NCBI RefSeq assembly: GCF_023544715.1
Contig: NZ_JAMJEZ010000016.1
Span: 1 to 51,871 of the forward strand
DNA: 51,871 nt
Direction: 5' to 3'
DNA from: Pseudomonas eutrophicaquae
GTDB taxonomy: Bacteria > Pseudomonadota > Gammaproteobacteria > Pseudomonadales > Pseudomonadaceae
In this document: piece after piece, positions 1 to 8,206 of the stretch
How positions within the stretch are numbered: position 1 is the stretch's first letter
How the letters are laid out: each line of letters opens with the position of its first letter
Program-made: the position numbers and the translations under genes
The notes under the pieces: generated by a model
Told to the model about the DNA's origin: nothing
What the model saw: the letters and a program-made list of their open reading frames with translations, nothing else
The model's database searches: none

Positions 1-52
1 TCGCCGATGGTAGTGTGGGGTCTCCCCATGTGAGAGTAGGTCATCGTCAAGC
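1..52 (+). rRNA. rrf: 5S ribosomal RNA, 3' end (partial)
   Basis: The first bases match the 3' half of pseudomonad 5S rRNA as I know it, including the stretch GGTAGTGTGGGGTCTCCCC and the closing GTCATCGTCAAGC, which pairs with the 5' end of 5S outside the window. The window therefore begins inside the last gene of an rRNA operon transcribed rightward. The exact mature 3' end is uncertain by one or two bases. Confidence 0.93.
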
Positions 53-60
53 ACCTATCC

Positions 61-97
61 CAAACCCCCGACCCGCGTAAGCGGATCGGGGGTTTGT
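61..97 (+). terminator. Rho-independent terminator of the rRNA operon
   Basis: A 12-bp stem with one mismatch (CCCCCGACCCGC against GCGGATCGGGGG), closed by a GTAA loop, starts about 10 bases after the 5S end. The flanks CAAA and TTTG extend the stem. Position and strength fit the terminator of the rRNA operon. It separates that operon from the pqi genes. Confidence 0.9.
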
Positions 98-153
98 CTT
101 TGCGCTGCCAAGCAGCCAGATCGTCGATATGAACTGCCACCACGGCTGACACC

Positions 154-807
154 ATGCCCACGACGCCGCCCCATCACCCCCTGCAAGACCTGCCGCTCGA
201 GCAATTGCTGGCCTGTCATGACTGCGACCTGTTGCTGCGTCGGCCGGTGCTGGGCGTCGAGCAGAAAGCGCGCTGTCCTCGCTGTGGCTGCGAGCTGTTT
301 GCTCAACGTGCGCAGGTGCAGCGACGTAGCCTGGCACTGGTGCTGACTGCACTGCTGCTGTTCATCCCGGCCAACTTCTTGCCGATCATGCAACTGGAGT
401 TGCTCGGTCAGCGCCGTGAAGAAACCGTCTGGAGCGGGGTCCTCGGGCTGTATTACGGTGAGATGCAGGTCGTGGCACTGGTGGTATTTCTCTGCAGCAT
501 GGTGATCCCGCTGCTCAAGCTGCTCTGTCAGCTGGCGGTCCTGCTCTGTATCCAGTGGCGCATGGCGCGAGGCTGGGGGCGCGGGCTCTATCGCGCCTAC
601 CATCACCTGCGCGAGTGGGGCATGCTCGAGGTCTACCTGATTGGCATCCTCGTCTCCATCGTCAAGCTGGTCGATATGGCTGATTTGCGTGTCGGCGTGG
701 GACTGTTCTGTTTCATCGCTCTGCTGCTGGCCCAGATATGGCTGGAGGTCAGCATGTCGCCACAACAGATCTGGGCGGCACTGGAGGATGAGCATGCGCG
801 CCCTTGA
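154..807 (+). CDS. pqiA: PqiA/LetA-family inner membrane protein (first of two single-domain proteins)
   Basis: This 217-residue integral membrane protein has one PqiA domain. A cytoplasmic zinc-ribbon-like head carries two CxxC pairs (Cys21/Cys24 and Cys41/Cys44). About four membrane segments follow, the first containing the family motif IPANFLPIM. E. coli LetA and PqiA have two such domains in one chain; here each domain is a separate protein, and the second is encoded by the next, overlapping gene. The role inferred from the family is to work with the MCE protein encoded downstream in moving lipids between the inner and outer membranes. The 3' end overlaps the next start by 14 bases, so translation is probably coupled. 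Family assignment is firm; substrate is unknown. Confidence 0.88.
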   Translation: MPTTPPHHPLQDLPLEQLLACHDCDLLLRRPVLGVEQKARCPRCGCELFAQRAQVQRRSLALVLTALLLFIPANFLPIMQLELLGQRREETVWSGVLGLYYGEMQVVALVVFLCSMVIPLLKLLCQLAVLLCIQWRMARGWGRGLYRAYHHLREWGMLEVYLIGILVSIVKLVDMADLRVGVGLFCFIALLLAQIWLEVSMSPQQIWAALEDEHARP

Positions 808-1414
808 TGCCGGTCTTTGGGTCTGTCACGAGTGTCACCAGCTCAACCGTCCATCTCCCGGCCAGGCTCCGCGTTGTCGTCGCTGCGGCGCGGTCTTGCA
901 TGCCCGGCGCCCCAACAGCATCGCCCGCACCTGGGCCTTGCTGCTGACGGCGGCGCTGCTGTACATCCCGGCGAATCTGCTGCCAATCATGAACGTCAGT
1001 CTGTTCGGTCGCGACAGTCCGGCAACCATCATGGGCGGTGTGATTGAGCTGATCCATGCCGGGATGCTGCCGATCGCGGCAGTGGTCTTTGTCGCCAGCA
1101 TTCTGGTGCCGAGCTTCAAGTTGCTGGGTATCGCGTTGCTGCTCTATTCCGTACAGCGTCATCAAGTGATGTCCGCACGTCAGCGCATCATCATGTACCG
1201 CTTCATCGAGTGGATTGGCCGCTGGTCGATGCTCGACATCTTCGTGATCGCCATCCTGGTGGCGTTGGTCCGCTTCGGCAATCTGGCCAGCATCGAAGCC
1301 GGAGCCGGGGCACTGGCCTTTGCCGCGGTGGTGATCCTCACCATGTTGGCCGCCATTACCTTCGATCCCCGGCTGATCTGGGACAACACCGACGGGAACC
1401 ACCCCGATGACTGA
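794..1414 (+). CDS. pqiA: PqiA/LetA-family inner membrane protein (second of two single-domain proteins)
   Basis: A 206-residue PqiA-domain protein, paralogous to the gene before it. It has the same plan: a zinc-ribbon head with Cys11/Cys14 and Cys28/Cys31, then membrane segments with the shared motif IPANLLPIM. The reading frame is open upstream, but I chose the ATG at 794 because GGAGG at 783-787 lies six bases before it. An ATG at 788 has no spacing for that site. It overlaps the upstream gene by 14 bases and the downstream MCE gene by 8. The two proteins together would equal one E. coli LetA, so they probably form a heteromeric partner for the MCE protein. Confidence 0.87.
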   Translation: MRALDAGLWVCHECHQLNRPSPGQAPRCRRCGAVLHARRPNSIARTWALLLTAALLYIPANLLPIMNVSLFGRDSPATIMGGVIELIHAGMLPIAAVVFVASILVPSFKLLGIALLLYSVQRHQVMSARQRIIMYRFIEWIGRWSMLDIFVIAILVALVRFGNLASIEAGAGALAFAAVVILTMLAAITFDPRLIWDNTDGNHPDD

Positions 1415-3689
1415 GCTGCTCACCCCCGAGATCCGCAAGACCAGCCATTGGTCCGCCATCTGGATCCTGCCCCTGCTGGCTCTGCTCATTGGGCTGTGGC
1501 TGCTCTGGCGCGCCTTCAGTGAGGCCGGCGTGGAGATTCGCGTGCAGTTTGCCGACGGCGAGGGTATCCAGGTCAACAAGACCCAGGTGATGCACAAGGG
1601 CATCGCGGTTGGCCGGGTGATTGATCTGCATGTCAGCGAGAACCTGCAAGGCGTCGAGGCCACCGTTGAGATCAACCGCGAGGCCAGGGAGTACCTGAGT
1701 CGCGACACGCGCTTCTGGCTGGTCAAGCCGCGGGTGTCACTGGCCGGAGTCACCGGTCTGGAAACCCTGGTGTCCGGCATCTATATCGCGATTGACCCGG
1801 TCAAGGGTGACCTGCACCGCGAGTTCCAGGCGCTGCGTGAGCCGCCGCCGCTCTCCGATCGCTTGCCGGGCCTGCACTTCACCCTCAAGGCGGAGCGGCT
1901 GGGCTCGCTGGAGCAGGGCAGTCCGGTCTACTACCGGCAGATTCAGGTGGGGCAGGTGAAGAACTACCGGCTGGCCGAGGATCAGCGCACCGTCGAGCTG
2001 CAGATCTACATCGAGGAGCCCTATGCGCCTCTGGTCCGCAAGCACACCCGCTTCTGGAACGCCGGCGGGCTGACCTTCAGCGGCGGCTTGTCGGGCTTCA
2101 AGCTGCGCACCGAATCGCTGGTCAGTCTGGCCACCGGCGGCATTGCCTTTGCCACGCCCGAGCACCGTGCCGACAGCCCGCCCACCGATCCGGCCTTGCC
2201 CTTTCGCCTCTACGATGATTACGAAAGCGCCGAGGCTGGCCTCAAGGTGATGCTCAAGCTGCGGGATGTGGCCGGGCTGCAGGCGGGGCGGACCCCGGTG
2301 ATGTACAACGGCGTGCAGGTCGGCACCCTGAAGAAGATCGACATGGGCCGCGACTTTGCCCAGCCGGTGGCCGAGCTGACCATGGACCCGCGCACCGAAG
2401 AACTGCTGCTGGCCAGCAGCGAGTTCTGGATGGTCAAGCCGTCGATTTCCCTGGCCGGCATCAGCGGCCTCGAGGCTCTGGTGCAGGGCAACTACCTGGC
2501 CGTGCGTTTTGGCAAGCAAGGTTCGCCCGGCCGCGAGTTCAATATTCTGGCCAAAGCGCCACCGCTCAATATCGATGCGCCGGGTGTACACCTGGTGCTG
2601 AGTGCGCCGCGACTGGGCTCCCTGGAGATCGGCAGCCCGCTGCTTTATCGGCAGATGCGGGTCGGTAGCGTGCAGAGCTACGAGCTGTCCCGTGATCGCC
2701 AGCAGGTGCTGATCGGTGTCCATATCGAAGCGCAGCATGCCGGGCTGATCAACGCTTCGACTCGCTTCTGGAATGCCAGTGGCGTGCGTCTCAAGGGCGG
2801 GTTGGGCGGTATCGATCTGCACAGCGAGTCGCTGCAGACCCTGCTGCTGGGCGGTATTGCGCTCGACACCCCGGATCCACAGGCCCGCCCGCTGGCCCCA
2901 GGGCAGCGCGTGCGCCTGTTCGATGATGAGCAGCAGGCGCTGTCCCGTGGGCAGGTGCTGGAGCTTAGTCTGCCCCGCGGTGATGGGCTGCAGGAGGGCA
3001 CACCGCTGCGCTACCGCGGCCTGCAGATCGGCCATGTTGAGCAGGTCGAGCTGAGTGGCGATCTGGAACAGGTGCTGCTACGGGTACGGGTCGAGCAGGC
3101 CGGCGAGCGCATTGCCCGTGTCGGCAGTCGCTTCTGGGTGGTGCGCCCGCAGCTCGGGCTGGTGCGCAGCGAGCATCTGGATACGTTGATCAGCGGACCC
3201 TATCTGGAGGTTCAGCCGGCCGTTCGTCCGGGGCCTGTACAGACCCGCTTCACGGTCGAGGAGCAGGCGCCGAATGCAGTGCAGCGCGAGGCCGGTCTGC
3301 CGCTGGTCCTCAGCACACCGCGGCGTGGTTCTCTCAAGGCTGGAGTGGCGGTGACCTACCGGGAGATGCCGGTGGGCAAGGTCACCCGTGTCGAGCTGGG
3401 GCCGCGCGCTGACCGTGTCCTGGTCCACATCCTGATCGAGCCGCGTTATGCCCCGCTGGTGCGGGGCGGCAGTCGTTTCTGGAATGCCAGCGGGATTGGT
3501 GTCGAAGTCGGCCTGCTCAAGGGTGCGCAGATTCGCACCGAGTCGCTGGAGGCCCTGCTGGAAGGCGGAATCGCCTTTGCCACCCCCGAGGAGCCGCGCC
3601 CGGTGCAGCCTGGCCAGACCTTTGCGCTGTTCGAGCAGCCAGAAGAGGAGTGGTTGCAGTGGGCGCCACACATCACGCTGAAGCCTTGA
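1407..3689 (+). CDS. pqiB: PqiB/LetB-like protein with six MCE domains
   Basis: This 760-residue protein has an N-terminal membrane anchor (about residues 16-33) and a periplasmic part made of six MCE/MlaD-type repeats. Each repeat can be recognised by a beta-rich unit containing YRG/YRQ-x-x-VG and then RFW or EFW. RFW/EFW motifs occur in all six units, and alternate units carry FWNA-G or FW-V-P variants. MCE proteins of this class stack hexameric rings into a tube that carries phospholipids across the periplasm. E. coli PqiB has three MCE domains and LetB has seven, so six is an intermediate architecture. It is the last gene of the overlapping pqiA-pqiA-pqiB operon. No PqiC-like lipoprotein gene follows it. 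Confidence 0.9.
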   Translation: MTELLTPEIRKTSHWSAIWILPLLALLIGLWLLWRAFSEAGVEIRVQFADGEGIQVNKTQVMHKGIAVGRVIDLHVSENLQGVEATVEINREAREYLSRDTRFWLVKPRVSLAGVTGLETLVSGIYIAIDPVKGDLHREFQALREPPPLSDRLPGLHFTLKAERLGSLEQGSPVYYRQIQVGQVKNYRLAEDQRTVELQIYIEEPYAPLVRKHTRFWNAGGLTFSGGLSGFKLRTESLVSLATGGIAFATPEHRADSPPTDPALPFRLYDDYESAEAGLKVMLKLRDVAGLQAGRTPVMYNGVQVGTLKKIDMGRDFAQPVAELTMDPRTEELLLASSEFWMVKPSISLAGISGLEALVQGNYLAVRFGKQGSPGREFNILAKAPPLNIDAPGVHLVLSAPRLGSLEIGSPLLYRQMRVGSVQSYELSRDRQQVLIGVHIEAQHAGLINASTRFWNASGVRLKGGLGGIDLHSESLQTLLLGGIALDTPDPQARPLAPGQRVRLFDDEQQALSRGQVLELSLPRGDGLQEGTPLRYRGLQIGHVEQVELSGDLEQVLLRVRVEQAGERIARVGSRFWVVRPQLGLVRSEHLDTLISGPYLEVQPAVRPGPVQTRFTVEEQAPNAVQREAGLPLVLSTPRRGSLKAGVAVTYREMPVGKVTRVELGPRADRVLVHILIEPRYAPLVRGGSRFWNASGIGVEVGLLKGAQIRTESLEALLEGGIAFATPEEPRPVQPGQTFALFEQPEEEWLQWAPHITLKP

Positions 3690-3785
3690 ACCGATGGTCG
3701 GGCGACTTTTCCGCCACGGCAATTCGCGCCACAATCGCGGCCCTGCCCATGTGGAGCCTGCGATGAAACCTGCTGACCTGTACGG

Positions 3786-4637
3786 ATGTCACCGGTGATC
3801 GACGAGCCGCAGCGGCGTGCATGGCTGAGTGCCATGCAGGTCGATGTCTGGCTGCCGCGCCAGACGTTGCCATTTGCCGCCCCCTCGCGCCCTGAGCTTC
3901 TGGTGCTGCCTGCGCCTGTCCCTGTACGGCCAGCGGCTGCGCCGCGGCGTCCGGTCAGTGCCACCGTGCCGCCACCGAAGCGCCCCCTCAGCGCAGTCAG
4001 CACAGCGCCACCGGCGCAGCAGGCGGCGGCCTTGAAGGCTGCGCTGCAGGCGCCGCCATCGGCGACGGCCGAGACCCAGCGCGCGGCCGCCCCCGTAGCA
4101 CCGGTCGAATCCCAGGACACGCCCCCCGTCACGCCCGCGCCGGCCGCGGCGCTGATCCCGCGCTTCAGCCTGCAACTGCTGCGGGCCGGTGCCTGCCTGC
4201 TGCTGGTCAGCCTGCCCACCGGTGAAGCCTTCGCTCGCCGTGATCCGGGCTATCTGCTGCTGCGTGATCTGTTGCGGGCGGCTGGACTGCCCGACAGCCC
4301 GCAGCCGCTGGGCGAGCCGATCCGCTGGCCGATGCTGCGCGGGCGCGTCAGTCATTTCGATCAGGGCGTTGAGGCGGCGCAGCGTTATGTCTGCACGGTG
4401 CTGCAGGCGCAGCAGGAAGCCACACTGACCCGCGGCCTCTGGCTGATCGGTGCCGCGGCCCGGCAGTTTGCCGGTGCGCCGCAGGTCGCCGATGGCCAGA
4501 GCGTGCGCCTGGATGGTCTGGGCACGGCCTGGGCGCTGCCTGATCTGGAGTCACTGCTGGAGCGTCCCGCCCTCAAGGGCGAGCTCTGGCACCATATGCG
4601 CCGTGAACGGCACCGCTGGATATTCCCCGATGAGTGA
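3786..4637 (+). CDS. holD: DNA polymerase III psi subunit, long pseudomonad form
   Basis: A 283-residue protein recognised as HolD from two short terminal matches and its neighbour. Residues 10-24 (RRAWLSAMQVDVWLP) resemble the chi-contacting N-terminus of E. coli psi. Residues 252-283 (LPDLESLLERPALKGELW, then an aromatic/acidic end) resemble the E. coli C-terminus. The middle (about 128-225) keeps the psi fold pattern of a hydrophobic strand and LLRDLLRAAGLP. Residues 32-125 form a Pro/Ala-rich linker absent from the 137-residue E. coli protein. Psi links chi to the clamp loader DnaX. As in E. coli, rimI follows directly and overlaps by 8 bases. The start is the best ATG available, but its ribosome-binding site is weak. 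Confidence 0.8.
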   Translation: MSPVIDEPQRRAWLSAMQVDVWLPRQTLPFAAPSRPELLVLPAPVPVRPAAAPRRPVSATVPPPKRPLSAVSTAPPAQQAAALKAALQAPPSATAETQRAAAPVAPVESQDTPPVTPAPAAALIPRFSLQLLRAGACLLLVSLPTGEAFARRDPGYLLLRDLLRAAGLPDSPQPLGEPIRWPMLRGRVSHFDQGVEAAQRYVCTVLQAQQEATLTRGLWLIGAAARQFAGAPQVADGQSVRLDGLGTAWALPDLESLLERPALKGELWHHMRRERHRWIFPDE

Positions 4638-5082
4638 TGCAATCCGCTTTCGCCCGATGACCGCCGCAGACCTCGATGCGGTCCTGAAGATCGAATATGC
4701 CGCTTTCAGCCATCCCTGGACGCGCGGCATCTTTACCGATGCGCTGCAATCCTACGAGTGCTGGCTGATGTTCGAGGGCGATCAGCAGGTCGGGCACGGG
4801 GTGATCAACCTGATCCTCGATGAAGCCCACCTGCTGAACATCACGATCAAGCCGCAGAGTCAGGGGCGGGGTCTTGGGCTGCGCCTGCTCGAGCACTTGA
4901 TGCAGCGCGCCCGCGCGCGCGGGGGCAACGAGTGCTTTCTCGAGGTGCGCGCTTCCAACCAGTCGGCGTACCGGCTGTACGAGCGCTTTGGCTTCAACGA
5001 GATCGGCCGGCGCCGCGACTACTACCCGCTGGCTGGTGGGCGTGAGGATGCGCTGATCATGGCGTGTCCGCTGTTCGACTGA
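4630..5082 (+). CDS. rimI: Ribosomal protein S18 alanine N-acetyltransferase
   Basis: A 150-residue GNAT acetyltransferase. The acetyl-CoA-binding motif A is QSQGRGLGLRLL (about residues 78-89), preceded by the beta-4 strand HLLNITIKP. It is followed by the family block ECFLEVRASNQSAYRLYERF and a C-terminal GRRRDYYP segment. RimI acetylates the N-terminal alanine of ribosomal protein S18. I chose the ATG at 4630, inside the end of holD, because the RimI domain begins right after it; the frame is open upstream only as a shadow of holD. The holD-rimI pair is conserved in gammaproteobacteria and is likely cotranscribed. Confidence 0.93.
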   Translation: MSDAIRFRPMTAADLDAVLKIEYAAFSHPWTRGIFTDALQSYECWLMFEGDQQVGHGVINLILDEAHLLNITIKPQSQGRGLGLRLLEHLMQRARARGGNECFLEVRASNQSAYRLYERFGFNEIGRRRDYYPLAGGREDALIMACPLFD

Positions 5083-5215
5083 CCCCGTGCGCTGGCCCGG
5101 TTGTTCACCGGGTGCCGCCGCGGCCGTGTCCTTTTTCGCAAGAGATGATCGTGATGCCTGAATCCATTGTGAGTACCCGTACCCTGGCAATGTGGCGGGG
5201 TTGTGGGGTGGGGCG

Positions 5216-6133
5216 ATGAACCGCGCGGCTGGATGGGCCGCAGCGGGGCTGGTGGTGGCGGTGCTGTGTTGGGCCGGCAATGCGCTGGTTGCCCGCGCGG
5301 TGGTCGACAGCCTACCGCCGCTGGCCCTGGCGTTCGGGCGCTGGAGCCTGGCACTGCTGATCCTGCTGCCCTTTGTCGGACGCAGCCTCTGGCAGCAGCG
5401 TGCCCAGCTGCGGGCGGCTGGCTGGCGTCTCTGGGGGGTGAGTGCGCTGGGCATTACCGGCTACAACTCGCTGCTCTATCTGGCCGCGCAGAGCACCACG
5501 GCCATCAATATCACCCTGCTCAATACCTGCCTGCCGCTGGCCACCTTCATCGGCGCTGGCCTGCTGCTCAATGAATGGCCGGCCCGCCGGGCCTGGCTGG
5601 GCATGGGCGTAGCGCTGTGCGGTCTGCTGCTGCTGATCGGGCGCGGTGATCCGGCGACCTTCCTGGCCCTGGATTTCTACCCCGGCGATCTGCTGATGCT
5701 GCTGGCGGTGGCGGTCTGGGCGCTGTACTCGCTGCTGATGCGCCTGTGGTCCGGGCGGTTTGCCCTGGCGCCGCTGGCGCTGCTGGGCGTGACCATCCTC
5801 TATGGCTGGATCCTGCTGCTGCCGTTCTATCTGCTCGAATGGTGGCTGGTCGGTGGCTTTGTGCCCGGCGTGGCCAGTCTGGGGGCGATGGCCTACACGG
5901 CGCTGTTCGCCTCGCTGCTGGCTTATCTCGCCTGGAACAACGGTCTGCGGGTGCTGGGGGCGGCGCGTGCCTCGCTGTTCAGCTACCTGATGCCGGTGTT
6001 TGCCGCGCTGCTCGGCTGGCTGCTGCTGGATGAGGGGCTGGCGTTCTATCACTGGCTGGGCGGTGCGCTGATCTTTGGCGGTCTGCTGCTGGCGACCCGC
6101 AGCGCCGCTGCGCCGCGTCCTGCGCCTCGCTGA
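5216..6133 (+). CDS. EamA-family DMT-superfamily transporter
   Basis: A 305-residue protein with about ten hydrophobic segments in two homologous EamA halves. It carries the typical first-helix motif CWAGNALVARAV and second-half blocks such as ALYSLLMRLWSG and LAYLAWNNGLRVLGA. Members of this family export small metabolites or drugs across the inner membrane; the substrate cannot be read from sequence. I chose the ATG at 5216 because a G-rich stretch (GGGGTGGGG) precedes it; a GTG at 5192 is a possible longer start. It faces a related transporter tail to tail, with 25 bases between them. The short CCCGGT/ACCGGG dyad at 5096-5112 upstream is too small to interpret. Confidence 0.85.
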   Translation: MNRAAGWAAAGLVVAVLCWAGNALVARAVVDSLPPLALAFGRWSLALLILLPFVGRSLWQQRAQLRAAGWRLWGVSALGITGYNSLLYLAAQSTTAINITLLNTCLPLATFIGAGLLLNEWPARRAWLGMGVALCGLLLLIGRGDPATFLALDFYPGDLLMLLAVAVWALYSLLMRLWSGRFALAPLALLGVTILYGWILLLPFYLLEWWLVGGFVPGVASLGAMAYTALFASLLAYLAWNNGLRVLGAARASLFSYLMPVFAALLGWLLLDEGLAFYHWLGGALIFGGLLLATRSAAAPRPAPR

Positions 6134-6158
6134 GCGGCGCGCCTGCGAAGTCCCTGAC

Positions 6159-7064
6159 CTAGCGAGTGCTCGCTGCAGCGGGCGCGCGCATGGTCAGCCC
6201 GATGCCACTTAGCACCAGCGCCATGCCGGCTAGGTGATAGCCCTGCGGGTACTCGCCGAGCAGGGCGATCGACAGCAGGGCGGCGAACACCGGCTGCAGG
6301 TGGATGAACAGCGAGCCGACCGCCGGCCCCACCACGGCCAGCGCCCGGTTGAACAGCAGCACCCCGAGAAACGCCGCCACCACCCCCGCATACAGGATGC
6401 CGGCCAGAGAGCCGGCATGGACGCGAATATAACGGCCGCTGGCCAGCTCCCAGAGATACAGCGGTGCCATCAGCAGCAGGCCGATGACGATCAGCGTGGC
6501 GAGCAGCAGCATCGGATCGACCCCCGCCGGGCGCCACTGCAGGCCCACGGTGTACAGGCTCCAGGCCAGCACCGCGCCGAGCATCCACAGATCGCCGATG
6601 TTCAGCCCCAGTGACAGCAGGCTGGCCGGCTCACCGCGGCTGATCAGCAGCGCCACACCGCTCAGCGACACCAGCACCCCGCAGGCCTCCAGTCGTCCCA
6701 GCCGGCGCCCGAACAGCACAAAGGCCAGCGCCAGAGTGGCCACCGGAATGAAGGAGTTGAGCAGGGTGGCGCTGGTCGCCGTGGTGTACTGCACGGCGAC
6801 GTAAGACAGCGTGTTGTAGCAGCCGATGCCGAACACGCCGAGAAACAGCAGCGGCTTCCAGGCCTGGCGCAGCAGCGGCCACTGGCTGCGCAGGTGGGGC
6901 AGTGCCAGCGGCAGCACGCAGAGCAGGGCAATCGCCCAGCGCCAGAATGCCAGACCGACCGGCGGCAGGTCCTCACGCAGGCCGCGGCTCATCACCATGT
7001 TGCCGGCCCAGAACAGCGAGGTCAGGGTCAGCAGCAGATAGGAATTGCGGGGAAGGCGCAGCAT
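6159..7064 (-). CDS. EamA-family DMT-superfamily transporter (paralogue of the convergent gene)
   Basis: A 301-residue ten-helix EamA transporter. It shares many blocks with the convergent neighbour: FWAGNMVMSRGL at the start, ACGVLVSLSGVALLISRG mid-chain, GDLWMLGAVLAWSLYTVGLQW, and FNRALAVVGPAVGSLF near the end. This suggests an old duplication followed by inversion, or two separate acquisitions of the family. A small-molecule exporter is likely; the substrate is unknown. Its start at 7064 lies 106 bases downstream of the LysR gene on the same strand, so readthrough from that gene is possible but a separate promoter cannot be excluded. Confidence 0.86.
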   Translation of the reverse strand: MLRLPRNSYLLLTLTSLFWAGNMVMSRGLREDLPPVGLAFWRWAIALLCVLPLALPHLRSQWPLLRQAWKPLLFLGVFGIGCYNTLSYVAVQYTTATSATLLNSFIPVATLALAFVLFGRRLGRLEACGVLVSLSGVALLISRGEPASLLSLGLNIGDLWMLGAVLAWSLYTVGLQWRPAGVDPMLLLATLIVIGLLLMAPLYLWELASGRYIRVHAGSLAGILYAGVVAAFLGVLLFNRALAVVGPAVGSLFIHLQPVFAALLSIALLGEYPQGYHLAGMALVLSGIGLTMRAPAAASTR

Positions 7065-7170
7065 GGCGGGAACCTAGGTGGGGGAGAGCGTGCAGTATCG
7101 GAGCAGTCCTTCGTGCAGATAAAGCGCGGCGCCCGCACTGCACTGTTCGTGCCGAGTAAATAGTGGGCGG

Positions 7171-8073
7171 TTATCGGGCGCCGGATGCCGGGAAGTGCTC
7201 GACCAGCCAGTCGATGAACACCCTAAGGCGCGGCGCCAGATGCTGGTGATGGGCGTACAGCACATGCATCGGCAGCGCCGGTGGCCGGTAGGCACTCAGC
7301 AGCTCCACCAGGGTGCCGGCCTGCAGCTGGCGGGCGACGTGATAGCGCGGGACCTGGATAAGACCCAGGCCGGCTTCGCAGGCGGCCACGTAGGATTCAC
7401 CATGATTGACCGCCAGCCGCGCCGGCAGCGTGAAGGCCTCCAGCCGGCCCTCGACCATAAACGCCAATGGCTGCACCCGCCCGGTGGTCGAGGACAGGTA
7501 CTCGACGCACTGGTGGCCGACCAGCTCCGGCAGCCCGGTCGGGAGGCCGTGTTGCGCGAGATACGCGCGGCTGGCGCAGGTGACCTGTTCCAGCGCCGCC
7601 AGTGGCCGGGCGATCAGCGTCGAATCGCCCAGCTCACCGATCCGCACCACGCAATCGACCCCCTCGCGCACCAGATCGATCATCCGGTCCCGCAGGCCGA
7701 TCTCCAGGGTGATATCCGGGTAGCGGGCGTGAAAATCCGGCAGTGCCGGGATCACCTGCAGGCGACCGAACGAGGCCGGCAGATCGACCTTCAGCCGGCC
7801 ACGCGGGTGCTGGGCATGCTGGGAGAGCAGCCCCTCGGCGGCCTCGAGACTGGCAAGAATCGCCAGGCAGTGCCGGTAGTAGGTCTGCCCATCAAGGGTC
7901 GGATTGACCTGACGGGTGGTGCGCTGCAGCAGGCGGGTGCCCAGATGCGCCTCCAGCTGCTTGAGCAGCGCGGTGGCCGAGGCGCGGGAAATGCCCTGCT
8001 GCTCGGCCGCCCGGCTGAAGCTGCCCAGCTCGACGATGCGCACGAACAACTGCATGGCCTGAAAGCGATCCAT
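7171..8073 (-). CDS. LysR-family transcriptional regulator
   Basis: A 300-residue LysR-type regulator. Residues 1-60 form the winged helix-turn-helix (MDRFQAMQLFVRIVELGSF, then RAAEQQGISRASATALLKQLE). The rest is the two-lobed effector-binding domain, in the CrgA/AaeR-like subgroup judging by its start and the LLQRTTRQVNPTLDGQ segment. The frame is open 56 codons further upstream, but the ATG at 8073 gives the canonical LysR N-terminus and keeps the divergent promoter region free. It is divergent from a BenE-family symporter gene, which it probably regulates. A LysR-type dyad at 8092-8110 lies between them. Confidence 0.9.
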   Translation of the reverse strand: MDRFQAMQLFVRIVELGSFSRAAEQQGISRASATALLKQLEAHLGTRLLQRTTRQVNPTLDGQTYYRHCLAILASLEAAEGLLSQHAQHPRGRLKVDLPASFGRLQVIPALPDFHARYPDITLEIGLRDRMIDLVREGVDCVVRIGELGDSTLIARPLAALEQVTCASRAYLAQHGLPTGLPELVGHQCVEYLSSTTGRVQPLAFMVEGRLEAFTLPARLAVNHGESYVAACEAGLGLIQVPRYHVARQLQAGTLVELLSAYRPPALPMHVLYAHHQHLAPRLRVFIDWLVEHFPASGAR

Positions 8074-8091
8074 GGGAAATACCGGGCTGAT

Positions 8092-8110
8092 TGTTTGAAA
8101 TGGCTGAACA
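8092..8110. promoter_or_regulatory. Probable LysR-type operator
   Basis: The sequence TGTT-N11-AACA is a perfect interrupted dyad with the T-N11-A architecture of LysR-family recognition sites. It lies 19 bases upstream of the lysR start and about 97 bases upstream of the divergent symporter start. That position allows both autoregulation and activation of the symporter gene. I could not assign convincing -35/-10 elements to either gene. Confidence 0.5.
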
Positions 8111-8206
8111 GTGTTGTCGGTTCTGCACAGTTTATCAATCGCCGCCCGCTGCCTAAGGTGAGGCGTCCGGCTGAGGCCGGCCTGCTTCTCTCTCAGGATG
8201 TTCTCC

